From assembly GCF_001368915.1 (NCBI RefSeq), contig NZ_CSTE01000001.1, forward strand, positions 628,951 to 692,950: a DNA stretch of 64,000 nt. Direction: 5' to 3'. The stretch's first letter is position 1, and every line of letters starts with the position of its first letter. The notes under the pieces are model-generated. The model was not told where the DNA came from. It worked only from the letters and a program-made list of their open reading frames with translations, and did not search any database. This document shows, one piece after another, positions 9,310 through 17,210 of the stretch. The stretch comes from Haloferax massiliensis. Its GTDB lineage: Archaea > Halobacteriota > Halobacteria > Halobacteriales > Haloferacaceae. The position numbers were made by a program, and so were the translations under genes.

Positions 9310-10293
9310 TCAGTCCTCGCGGTTGCCGGGACCCCACGAGTCCGGGACCTCGATGACGTACCGACCGTCCTCGCGGAGTGAGATTATGTACTCGTCGCGG
9401 TCGTACAGCTCCATGAGGTTGAGTTCGTACTGACCGGGGTTGACGATTTTGATGCTCTCGAACTGGTCGTTGAGCTCCTCGCGGAGCTGGTCCAAGTTGG
9501 GTCGGTCGTCGGACGACGGCTCGATGACAGTTCCGTCCGCGTCCGCGGGTGCGGCGTCGGCGGGCTGGCCGGCCGCCGCGTCGGGGTCGGAAGACGCGCC
9601 GGGGTCGGACGGCGCTTCGGGCGGCGTCTCGGCCGCCGAACCGCGTCGGTTCGCGTCGGCCGCAGCGAGTTCTTCCGGCGTGACGACGTCGCTCCGGGCG
9701 CTCTTCTGGGAGTTGTCCTCGTCCGTCTCGCGCGCGTTGATCGAACCGGATGCGCGATTCGGGGGCGAGGCCGAGTCCGGCGAGCTATCGGGGTGACCCG
9801 CCGCGGGCTCTCCTCGGGGTTCGTTCCGCGACTCTTCGGGCTCCTGCGGGTCTGCCCCCGGTGACTCCCCGGGCGCGGACGGCCATTCGCCCCAACCGCG
9901 GGGTTTGGTTTCGGGGTCGTCGGTCGCGTCGGCCGCGTCGGTCGGCGACGGCTCGCTTCGGGTCGACCCGGCGGCGTCGCCGGTCTCGGTTCGCTGTGGG
10001 GCGTCGGCGTCCGCGTTCGCCCAGTCGCTGACGGTCATCGACTCCTCGTCGGTCGAATCTGGATGGGACTGCCGCTGCGCGCGGTCTCGGACGGCGTCGG
10101 CCGCCGAGGAGGTCAGGTCCCGCGCTCCGGCGCCGCCCGTCGACGGCGTGTCATCGCTTGCGCTCGCGGGAGCGCTCCCGCTCGACGCGGGCTTGAACTG
10201 AAACTTGTTGCCGCCGCAGCTCGGGCACCCCGAAAGCATCTCCTTCGAGCCATCGGGGAACACCTTACCGCACGTGGTGCATTGATGTGGCAT
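9310..10293 (-). CDS. oapC: Origin-associated protein OapC (zinc ribbon protein)
   Basis: A 327-residue protein in three parts. The N-terminal zinc ribbon (residues 1-30) has CTTCG and CPSCG. A low-complexity acidic and Ser/Pro-rich linker covers about residues 35-250. A conserved C-terminal domain of about 70 residues begins LDQLREELNDQFESIKI and contains LNLMELYDRDEYIISL. It is the third gene after oapA and oapB, transcribed away from the origin. In haloarchaea these three genes are a conserved companion set of the orc1-linked origin; their exact role is not established. The name rests on gene order plus the zinc ribbon. Confidence 0.82.
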   Translation of the reverse strand: MPHQCTTCGKVFPDGSKEMLSGCPSCGGNKFQFKPASSGSAPASASDDTPSTGGAGARDLTSSAADAVRDRAQRQSHPDSTDEESMTVSDWANADADAPQRTETGDAAGSTRSEPSPTDAADATDDPETKPRGWGEWPSAPGESPGADPQEPEESRNEPRGEPAAGHPDSSPDSASPPNRASGSINARETDEDNSQKSARSDVVTPEELAAADANRRGSAAETPPEAPSDPGASSDPDAAAGQPADAAPADADGTVIEPSSDDRPNLDQLREELNDQFESIKIVNPGQYELNLMELYDRDEYIISLREDGRYVIEVPDSWGPGNRED

Positions 10294-10341
10294 TGGTGGA
10301 TGGTAGCGCCGGATGGCGCGTGAGGGCGTTCGTTGGACCCC

Positions 10342-10734
10342 CTATTTTCGCGAGACGAGCGCGCTGATGAGGTTCTCGTCCTTGTGGAGCGTCTGAATCT
10401 GGTTCGCGGGTCCGATGACGGTGAGCTTCTGGGTCGACTGTCGGCCCATGAGCCGGTCGAGGAAGCTCTGGTCTGCGGTCTGCGAGCGCGGATACGTTTC
10501 GATTTCGATACCATTGAACTCGTCGGGGCTTATCTCGGCCATCGTGACCTCGATGAGCTTCGACTCCTCGTCGGGCGAGAGACCCTCTTCGAGGATGACG
10601 ATGTTGCCGTCGCGGACGCCGTCGAGGATGAGCCGAATCTTCTCCATGCTCGTGAGGTTTGCCATCCGATTCCCGCTGAAGAGGTCTATCTGGACCCCGT
10701 CGGTGCCGTCGTCGGAGGCGGTTGCTTCAGGCAT
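10342..10734 (-). CDS. oapB: Origin-associated protein OapB (DUF2073)
   Basis: A 130-residue protein of the DUF2073 family, recognised from the core MEKIRLILDGVRDGNIVILE and the C-terminal KLTVIGPANQIQTLHKDE. It has no membrane segment or catalytic motif. Its start is six bases after the stop of oapA, so the two are surely co-transcribed. DUF2073 proteins occur almost only next to an Era-like GTPase in Euryarchaeota, which suggests they work together. The molecular function is unknown. Confidence 0.87.
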   Translation of the reverse strand: MPEATASDDGTDGVQIDLFSGNRMANLTSMEKIRLILDGVRDGNIVILEEGLSPDEESKLIEVTMAEISPDEFNGIEIETYPRSQTADQSFLDRLMGRQSTQKLTVIGPANQIQTLHKDENLISALVSRK

Positions 10735-10740
10735 GGTGAA

Positions 10741-11382
10741 TCACGCGAAGTACTCCGCGATTTTGGCGTACACTTCGTCCATGTTCTCACCTTCGAGCGC
10801 CGACAACTCGACTGTTTCGTGCTGTGGGTACGCGTTCGCGATGCGCTCGACGTTCGACTCTTCGAGGTCGATCTTGTTCGCGAAGATGAGCACGGGCAGG
10901 TCCTGGCTCTCGATGATGCCGATGAGCATCGTGTTGACCTGCGATATCGGGTCTTTCGTGCTGTCGAGCACGTAGATGACGCCGTCGACGTCCTCGCGGA
11001 GCCAGTGCATGGCCTCGGCGACCCCCTCGGTCGCCTCGCGGGACCGGCGGACGGCGTCGTCCTTCTCCATGTCGTGTTCGAGGAACTCCTTGTAATCGAC
11101 TTTCGTCGTGACACCCGGCGTGTCGACGATGTCGATGGTGACTTTCTTGCCGTTCCGCTCGATCTCGACGTTCTCCTTCCGCCTGGCGCGGCGAGTCTCG
11201 TGAGGGATGTGGCTCTCGGGACCGATGGCGTCACCGGTCCAGTCACGGGCGATGCGATTTGCGAGAGTCGTCTTCCCGGCGTTGGGCGGGCCATATATAC
11301 CGATCCGCTTCGGCTCGCTCTCCGAAAAGAGCCGGTCGACGACTCGTGAGATGCTGTCTCTTAAATCTGTGAGCAGTCCCAT
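10741..11382 (-). CDS. oapA: Origin-associated Era-like GTPase OapA
   Basis: A 213-residue P-loop GTPase. G1 is GIYGPPNAGKTT, G2/G3 region TIDIVDTPGV, G4 ANKIDLEE, and G5 is near LSALEGENMDE. It is the first gene of the oapA-oapB-oapC unit, reading leftward away from the replication origin. I chose the ATG at 11382 (MGLLTDLRDSISR) over an in-frame start at 11436 because the upstream residues are not protein-like. A TATA-like CTTAAGTG lies upstream. Family members bind GTP; a role in origin function or ribosome assembly is inferred only from location and homology. Confidence 0.9.
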   Translation of the reverse strand: MGLLTDLRDSISRVVDRLFSESEPKRIGIYGPPNAGKTTLANRIARDWTGDAIGPESHIPHETRRARRKENVEIERNGKKVTIDIVDTPGVTTKVDYKEFLEHDMEKDDAVRRSREATEGVAEAMHWLREDVDGVIYVLDSTKDPISQVNTMLIGIIESQDLPVLIFANKIDLEESNVERIANAYPQHETVELSALEGENMDEVYAKIAEYFA

Positions 11383-11828
11383 CCTGGGCCTCCCGCACCT
11401 CCCGAACGCGTCGTGGAGGGCGTATGGAGGTATCACCCAACCGGACTCACTTAAGCACTACGTCAGACACCAGTCAAGTTGGCGACAAAACGACAGAAAG
11501 GAACGTCGGCGACGACGGTCAGTCCGATTCGACGGACTCAAACGGTGCAATCGGGAGACCGGCGTTCGGTTACGGTGTGTCGAACAGCCGAAACGAGGGC
11601 GGGAGAAATCGATACCACGTTCTCTTGGTTGTTACTTTGGGCGTACACGTGCGTAGTTCGAACATACTTCGAGCGCTGAATCTCGAATCCGCAGAGAATC
11701 TCTCGAATCGTGCTGACCGGCTCTGAAGACGCCACGTCGACCCCGACACAACCCGCCTCCTCGGTAGCGATTGCCATTCGAGACGGTTGACACGTTCTGT
11801 GGCCGCGAGCGACTCGCGTGGGTACACC

Positions 11829-11869
11829 CCCACCCCTTCGTTTCGGGTGGAACGGCTCGAAGGGGTGGG
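11829..11869. repeat. 12-bp perfect inverted repeat at the left ORB
   Basis: CCCACCCCTTCG (11829-11840) and CGAAGGGGTGGG (11858-11869) are exact reverse complements separated by 17 bases. The right arm repeats only the GAAGGGGT half of an ORB, so the site could bind initiators on both strands. Confidence 0.85.
11832..11853 (-). repeat. Origin recognition box, left flank, inverted
   Basis: On the minus strand this reads GTTCCACCC followed by GAAACGAAGGGGT and a G-rich run. It is identical over 22 bases to the copy at 12026 but points the other way. It is also the left arm of a larger hairpin: CCCACCCCTTCG at 11829-11840 is a perfect 12-bp inverted match to 11858-11869. Confidence 0.9.
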
Positions 11870-11896
11870 TGGGGGGGACCGCTAGACGGCGGTCGG

Positions 11897-11995
11897 ATGT
11901 TAATTGAACCCTAGACCGGTGTAATAATATCGGGTTTCTATCTACTACGGATTTGGTTAGTATCTATCAATGATAAAACCATCCCTATTCAATGA
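11897..11995. other. AT-rich core of the origin, candidate DNA unwinding element
   Basis: This stretch is far richer in A and T than the roughly 66 % GC surroundings, with runs such as GTAATAATATC and TATCTATCAATGATAAAACC. It lies between the two inverted identical ORBs, where helicase loading is expected in archaeal origins. The precise melting boundaries cannot be read from sequence. Confidence 0.75.
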
Positions 11996-12025
11996 CCGCC
12001 GAGACCCCCTCCCCACCGATTCACA

Positions 12026-12047
12026 GTTCCACCCGAAACGAAGGGGT
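12026..12047 (+). repeat. Origin recognition box, right flank
   Basis: GTTCCACCC then GAAACGAAGGGGT, followed by the G-rich string GTGGGGGA. It is identical to the reverse complement of 11832-11853. Together the pair brackets the AT-rich core. Confidence 0.9.
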
Positions 12048-12100
12048 GTGGGGGAATCGCCACCCAGGCGTTTCCCGTCGAACTGGAAAAGCGCCACTTA

Positions 12101-12122
12101 ATTGCACAGGAAACGAAGGGGT
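12101..12122 (+). repeat. ORB-type element in origin
   Basis: The right half GAAACGAAGGGGT is perfect; the left half (ATTGCACAG) diverges from TTCCACCC. It has the same orientation as the copy at 12026 and starts 75 bases after it. Confidence 0.75.
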
Positions 12123-12179
12123 TAGACAGAGTCGAGAAACGTCCTATCGACCGATTTCTGGGAAATCGCATTTTCGACG

Positions 12180-12201
12180 TTTCCACACGAAACAGAGGGG
12201 T
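12180..12201 (+). repeat. ORB-type element in origin
   Basis: TTTCCACAC followed by GAAACAGAGGGGT, with the variant AG in place of GA in the right half, as in the copy just before orc1. It starts 79 bases after the previous element, which gives nearly regular spacing of 75 and 79 bases for three consecutive direct copies. Confidence 0.75.
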
Positions 12202-12786
12202 TCGAACAACCGATTTTTCTCGTCGGGCACTCTCCCCGTGCTGGGTTCCACTCGAACTGCCTCCGATTGTCGGTTCGCGTGGACCGCGGACTCAACTCGG
12301 AACTATCGGTCGAAGCCGAGCGCAACTCGGAGCGCTCGACCCGTTTCGACTCGACGCGTCTTCGTTCGCTCCGCCGTGGTTCGAGACCACTCTCGATCGA
12401 CTGCTCAACTTCGCCCACGCGTCTTCTTCATCTGGTCGCTCGATTACTCCGAAGAGGGTTCACTTGGTCGCCCCTGCGCGTTTACTTACTCGCTCTCCGC
12501 GCATTCGTCTACTCGTTTCCCGTCACCCAACGGACCACCCACTCCACCACAACCGTCACGTCTGATAGTTTCGGAGACGTTCGTGGTATCGTGGTTGTTC
12601 GTGTTGAAACGCTCCTGTCCCTCCGAGTTCCGGTCGAACGACGGCGGACGAGTCGGAGAAGTAAGATTTTTGTACCGACTGTTCGTTTGGTTCCTTTGCA
12701 TCATCTGGAATCGCCTTCTTCGGCGTGATGTGAAAATGCCGACTATCTCCGGCTTCACGCACCCAATGCGCCGATTCGGGGCGACA

Positions 12787-12808
12787 ATTCCACTTGAAAC
12801 AGAGGGGT
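12787..12808 (+). repeat. ORB-type element overlapping the orc1 leader
   Basis: ATTCCACTT followed by GAAACAGAGGGGT ends seven bases before the orc1 start codon. Its place suggests that Orc1 may repress or tune its own gene. It shares the AGAGGGGT right end with the copy at 12180. Confidence 0.78.
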
Positions 12809-12815
12809 ATTCACG

Positions 12816-14525
12816 ATGGACGAGGAAGAGAATCCGCGAGACGGCACACGAGAGGGAGCCGGGAACAGCACGTCGGACGACACAGTCGCGGACGCCGACT
12901 CCGGTGTACCGAGTACCGACACGTCCGACGGCGATGGGTCTGCCGACGGCTCTCCCGTCGCGGACGACGTATCCTCCGAAGACAGCGTATCCCCCGAGGA
13001 CGGCGGGGACGACGTGTCCCCCGAAGACATCGACATTCAGGCGAGCATCGGCCCCGACGCCGACGCGCCCGACGAGGACCTCGACCAGCACAAAGACCCC
13101 GACGTCGGTCTGGACAAGGTCGTGCTCAACGACGACGAGGGGTCGAAGGGACTGTTCGACGACCTCCTCGCCGGCGAGCCGATTTTCGAGAACAAGGAGG
13201 TCCTCCGGCCGTCGTACACCCCGCACGAACTCCCCCACCGGACCGACCAGATAAACCAGATGGCGACGATTCTCGTCTCCGCCCTGCGCGGGGAGACGCC
13301 GTCGAACATCCTCATCTACGGGAAGACCGGGACCGGCAAGACCGCGAGCGCGAAGTTCGTCAGTCAGGAACTCGAATCCACCTCCCAGAAGTACGACGTT
13401 CCCTGCGAGGTCGAGTACATCAACTGCGAGGTGACCGACACGCAGTACCGCGTGCTCGCGCAGTTGGCGAACAAGTTCATTGAGAAGAACGTCGAGCGCA
13501 TCGAGGCCGAACAGGAGCGCCTCGACGAGATGCGAACGCGGGCGACGGAAGACCCCAACGCCCTCGCCGACACGCCGTACGACTCCATCGCCGAGTTAGA
13601 CGAGCGCGCGGCGGAACTCGACGACGACGCCGACGAGATGGAGACGGTGCCGATGACCGGGTGGCCGACCGACCGCGTCTACACGACGTTCTTCGACGCC
13701 GTCGACTACAAAGAGCGCGTGGTCGTCATCATGCTCGACGAGATCGACAAACTGGTCGAGAAGTCGGGCGACGACACGCTGTACAACCTCTCGCGGATGA
13801 ACTCCGAACTCGACAACTCCCGCATCTCAATCATGGGTATCTCGAACGACCTGAAGTTCACCGACTTCCTCGATCCCCGGGTCAAATCGAGCCTCGGCGA
13901 GGAGGAAATCGTCTTCCCGCCGTACGACGCCAACCAGCTCCGCGACATCCTCCAGCACCGCGCCGACGTGGCGTTCAAGCCCGGCGCGCTCACCGACGAC
14001 GTGATTCCGCTGTGCGCCGCGTTCGCCGCGCAGGAGCACGGCGACGCCCGGCGCGCCCTCGACCTGCTCCGCACGGCCGGCGAACTCGCAGAGCGCGGGC
14101 AGGCCGACACCGTCGAGGAGGCCCACGTCCGGCAGGCGCAGGACAAAATCGAACTCGACCGAGTGGTCGAAGTCGTCCGTACTCTCCCCACACAGTCGAA
14201 AATCGTCCTCTTCGCCATCATCCTCCTGGAGAAAAACGGCGTCCGCAACATCAACACCGGCGAGGTGTTCAACATCTACAAGCGCCTCTGCGAGGAGATC
14301 GACGCCGACGTGCTGACCCAGCGTCGCGTCACCGACCTCATCTCGGAACTCGACATGCTCGGCATCGTCAACGCCGTCGTCGTCTCGAAGGGCCGGTACG
14401 GCCGAACCAAGGAGATCAGCCTCTCGGTCCCAATCGACGAGACCGAGGCCGTTCTGCTGACGGACTCTCGTCTCGGCGACATCGAGAGCGCACAGCCGTT
14501 CGTACAGGCGCGGTTCGACAACTGA
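12816..14525 (+). CDS. orc1: Orc1/Cdc6 replication initiator
   Basis: Orc1/Cdc6 binds ORB elements and loads the MCM helicase. The AAA+ module has Walker A YGKTGTGKTAS and Walker B VVIMLDEIDKLV, sensor 1 GISNDLKF and sensor 2 GDARRALDLLR. A winged-helix domain for DNA binding fills the last 110 residues. The protein has 569 residues, longer than the roughly 400 usual for archaea. The excess is a strongly acidic, Ser/Asp-rich N-terminal extension of about 115 residues plus an insert after YRVLAQLANKF. The gene borders the origin and reads away from it. The ATG is close behind an ORB, consistent with autoregulation, which is inference. Confidence 0.97.
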   Translation: MDEEENPRDGTREGAGNSTSDDTVADADSGVPSTDTSDGDGSADGSPVADDVSSEDSVSPEDGGDDVSPEDIDIQASIGPDADAPDEDLDQHKDPDVGLDKVVLNDDEGSKGLFDDLLAGEPIFENKEVLRPSYTPHELPHRTDQINQMATILVSALRGETPSNILIYGKTGTGKTASAKFVSQELESTSQKYDVPCEVEYINCEVTDTQYRVLAQLANKFIEKNVERIEAEQERLDEMRTRATEDPNALADTPYDSIAELDERAAELDDDADEMETVPMTGWPTDRVYTTFFDAVDYKERVVVIMLDEIDKLVEKSGDDTLYNLSRMNSELDNSRISIMGISNDLKFTDFLDPRVKSSLGEEEIVFPPYDANQLRDILQHRADVAFKPGALTDDVIPLCAAFAAQEHGDARRALDLLRTAGELAERGQADTVEEAHVRQAQDKIELDRVVEVVRTLPTQSKIVLFAIILLEKNGVRNINTGEVFNIYKRLCEEIDADVLTQRRVTDLISELDMLGIVNAVVVSKGRYGRTKEISLSVPIDETEAVLLTDSRLGDIESAQPFVQARFDN

Positions 14526-14567
14526 AGAACGAAGTCCGCGAAGTCCGACTCTTTTCCTGTCTCCGCG

Positions 14568-15407
14568 TCACGCCGCGAGCGCGTCGGCGCTCGGCGACGC
14601 CTCGACCCGAAGCGGTGCCGTCGTCGCCGGCGCGTCGCCTCCCGCCGCGTTCGTCGTCGACACGTCGGGAGCCGTCGTCTCCATCGTCGTCACGTCGACG
14701 TACTCGACGGGGGCGGGCGCGACCGGCGTCGTCGTCGCCATCGAGTTGGCGAGCGTCAGCCGAACCCACCCGAGAAGCGGGATGCGGATTCGCGCGACGC
14801 CTTGGACCCACTCGGGGCGGACCGGGTCGGCGATGCCGCTCACCTGGTCGTACCGCGGGTTGTTGTCGCCTTTCGTGATGAAGCCGTCGTACTCGGCGGG
14901 GCAGTTAGCGAGTTCCCGGCAGTTGTCGGCGGCCATGTACTCGGAGTTCGCCCTGTCGTACCAGTTTTCGCCCTCCTCGACCCAGAGCATCGCCCGGTGG
15001 ATAATCGGGGGGCCGCCGGCGCCGGGGTCGTCGTAGACGATGACGCTGCCGGGGCCGCCGAACTTCCGGTAGTCGACTTCCGCGCCCGTCTCGGCCGTGA
15101 CGACGGCGGTCCCCTCGACCGCCGAGTCGGGGGCGTATCGCTCCGGCCCCGTGATGAACACGAGGTCGCCTTTGTGCATGTGCGGTTCCATGCTCCCGCT
15201 TTCGACGGCGACCATCGGCGGCCACACGCCGCTCACCGCGAACAGGAGCAACCCGACGGCCAACACGGCGAGCGCGCTCGTCAGGACTTCGCGGACGAAC
15301 ATAAGCGGCCCCTCTTCTGCCGTCCGGAGCCGAGTTAGAACGCCTTCGTCGGAGGCTTGACCGCGCCGCGAGTCGGGGGAGGGCGGGCGACCGTCGTCGT
15401 CACTCAT
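14568..15407 (-). CDS. sec11b: Signal peptidase I, Sec11 type
   Basis: It removes signal peptides from secreted proteins at the outer face of the membrane. The sequence has a hydrophobic anchor at about residues 42-68, the catalytic serine in VESGSMEPHM, the histidine in PIIHRAM that replaces the bacterial lysine in Sec11 types, and the conserved TKGDNNPRYDQ block. The C-terminal 70 residues are Thr/Ala/Pro-rich and low in complexity after LTLANS. It has 279 residues from the ATG at 15407; upstream in-frame residues look non-coding. H. volcanii has two such enzymes; assignment to the b form rests on this gene's place beside orc1 as I recall it. Confidence 0.9.
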   Translation of the reverse strand: MSDDDGRPPSPDSRRGQASDEGVLTRLRTAEEGPLMFVREVLTSALAVLAVGLLLFAVSGVWPPMVAVESGSMEPHMHKGDLVFITGPERYAPDSAVEGTAVVTAETGAEVDYRKFGGPGSVIVYDDPGAGGPPIIHRAMLWVEEGENWYDRANSEYMAADNCRELANCPAEYDGFITKGDNNPRYDQVSGIADPVRPEWVQGVARIRIPLLGWVRLTLANSMATTTPVAPAPVEYVDVTTMETTAPDVSTTNAAGGDAPATTAPLRVEASPSADALAA

Positions 15408-15485
15408 CACTCCCAGTTTACCCGGACCGGGTTTCAACGTTCTGGGTTTCGGCATCCTTTTTGCCGCGTGTCGCACACTCCGGGT

Positions 15486-17072
15486 GTGCCACTGGAGACG
15501 CCGGCGCGCATCGTCCGGGCGCTCGTCGGTCGCGGCTACAACGCCGAACGCGAGGCCGTGACCCTCATCGCCGGCTCCGACGACCCCGGCCGGACCCTCG
15601 CCCGCGTCGTCGAAGCCGTTCCGGACGACGCGCTTCGCATCACCGCCGACCACGTCCGCGAGGTGCTCGCCTCCGCCCCCGCCGCGGACCCGCCGGGAAC
15701 CGAATCGACGGGGTCGGCCGCCCCGGACGCCGCCGTATCCGATACCGCCGCCGACCCCGACCCCCCTGTTTCCGCTGCAACACCGCACGACAACGCGGAC
15801 CACACCACTCAATCAGCTCCAGCTGAAGCGAAGGGCGGACCGGCCGGTCGGAACGTCGACCCATCGCTTCGGTCCCTCGAAATCGCCAACGACATGACCG
15901 GTCAGTCGACGGGGACCGGCGAGTACGGCGACTTCGTGAAGGTGTTCCGCGACCGCTACGAGAAGCTCTCGAAGATGCTCCGCGGGCGCGTCAACCACCG
16001 CCCCGCGAAGGCCATCTCGAACATGTCCGGCGGCGAGGACGCGGAACTCATCGGCCTCGTCGACGACGTTCGCTCCACCAAGAGCGGCCACTGGATTATC
16101 GACCTCGAAGACACGACGGGGACGTTCCCCTGTCTCGTGATGAAGGACAAGGACATCGCGAGCCACGTCGACGAGCTCCTCATGGACGAGTGCATCGCGG
16201 TGCAGGGGACGCTGTCGGGCGACGCGGGCATCCTCTTCGTCGACTCGCTGCACTTCCCCGACGTGCCGCGGAGCCACCGCCAAAACACCGCCGACAGGGA
16301 CGTGCAGGCGGCGCTCATCTCGGACGTACACGTCGGCAGCCAGGAGTTCATGGCCGACGCGTGGAACCGCTTCGCCGACTGGCTCCACACCGAGGAAGCC
16401 GAGCGCATCGAGTACCTCCTCATCGCCGGCGACATGGTCGAGGGCGTCGGCGTCTACCCGAATCAGGACGAGGAACTCGACGTCATCGACATCTACGAGC
16501 AGTACGAGGCGTTCTCCGAGCACCTCAAATCGGTGCCCGGCGACCTCGACATCGTGATGATTCCGGGCAACCACGACGCGGTCCGACTCGCGGAGCCGCA
16601 ACCCGGCTTCGACGACGAACTCCGTGACATCATGTCGGCCCACGACGCCCGCATCACGAGCAACCCCTCGATGGTCACCCTCGAAGGCGTCAACGTGCTC
16701 ATGTACCACGGCGTCTCGCTCGACGAGGTCATCGCCGAACTGCCGGCGGACAAGGCGAGCTACGACGAGCCGCACAAGGCGATGTACCAGCTCCTGAAGA
16801 AGCGCCACGTCGCGCCGCAGTTCGGGGGCCACACCCGCCTCGCGCCCGAGGAACTCGACTACCTCGTCATGGAGGACGTGCCCGACATCTTCCACACCGG
16901 CCACGTCCACAAGCTCGGCTGGGGGAAGTACCACAACGTCCTCGCGGTCAACTCCGGCTGCTGGCAGGCCCAGACCGACTTCCAGAAATCCGTCAACATC
17001 GACCCCGACGCCGGCTACGCGCCCATCGTCGACCTCGACACGCTGAACATGACGGTTCGGAAGTTCTCCTGA
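15486..17072 (+). CDS. polD1: DNA polymerase D small subunit (DP1, exonuclease)
   Basis: The small subunit of the archaeal replicative polymerase D, carrying 3'-5' proofreading activity. An N-terminal helical domain (residues 1-65) is followed by a variable linker (about 66-130), an OB fold, and a calcineurin-like phosphoesterase. All metal-binding motifs of the latter are present: LISDVHVGS, AGDMVEG, IPGNHDA and FHTGHVHKLGW. The GTG at 15486 is chosen because TTTTTGCC (15459-15466) sits about 24 bases upstream, which suits a leaderless message; a GTG at 15468 is the alternative. An ORB-like sequence lies in the linker at 15760-15781. The large subunit is not in this window. Confidence 0.94.
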   Translation: MPLETPARIVRALVGRGYNAEREAVTLIAGSDDPGRTLARVVEAVPDDALRITADHVREVLASAPAADPPGTESTGSAAPDAAVSDTAADPDPPVSAATPHDNADHTTQSAPAEAKGGPAGRNVDPSLRSLEIANDMTGQSTGTGEYGDFVKVFRDRYEKLSKMLRGRVNHRPAKAISNMSGGEDAELIGLVDDVRSTKSGHWIIDLEDTTGTFPCLVMKDKDIASHVDELLMDECIAVQGTLSGDAGILFVDSLHFPDVPRSHRQNTADRDVQAALISDVHVGSQEFMADAWNRFADWLHTEEAERIEYLLIAGDMVEGVGVYPNQDEELDVIDIYEQYEAFSEHLKSVPGDLDIVMIPGNHDAVRLAEPQPGFDDELRDIMSAHDARITSNPSMVTLEGVNVLMYHGVSLDEVIAELPADKASYDEPHKAMYQLLKKRHVAPQFGGHTRLAPEELDYLVMEDVPDIFHTGHVHKLGWGKYHNVLAVNSGCWQAQTDFQKSVNIDPDAGYAPIVDLDTLNMTVRKFS

Positions 17073-17210
17073 GCCGGCCGTTCACTACTGACGTCCGTTC
17101 GACTCAGCGACCGCTCTCCCGACAGTATGCTCCCTGATAGCACGCCGGATGTGCGGCGTTCGGGACCATTCCGCCGTCGCTTTTTACCCGCGACGCACAC
17201 AGAACCGGTG

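Larger units (their letters stand above)
11383..12815. other. Replication origin region (oriC) between oapA and orc1
   Basis: This 1.43-kb stretch has no convincing gene: ORFs in it lack the third-position GC bias of their neighbours. It holds five ORB-type elements (11832, 12026, 12101, 12180, 12787). The first two are identical 22-mers in opposite orientation and flank an AT-rich core at about 11897-11995, the expected unwinding element. G-rich runs directly follow both of these ORBs, as in other haloarchaeal ORBs. The initiator gene orc1 begins at its right edge. The matching H. volcanii locus is an experimentally used chromosomal origin, as I recall. The stretch 12202-12786 contains only half-site similarities, for example GTTCCACTCGAA near 12245. 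Confidence 0.92.

Noticed and set aside
12486..13238. 250-codon minus-strand frame overlapping orc1
   Set aside because: Val/Arg/Gly-rich mirror of the orc1 acidic extension, with no domain.
11992..13254. 420-codon open frame through the origin
   Set aside because: It crosses ORB elements and overlaps orc1 in another frame, with weak third-position bias up to 12800 and no recognisable fold.
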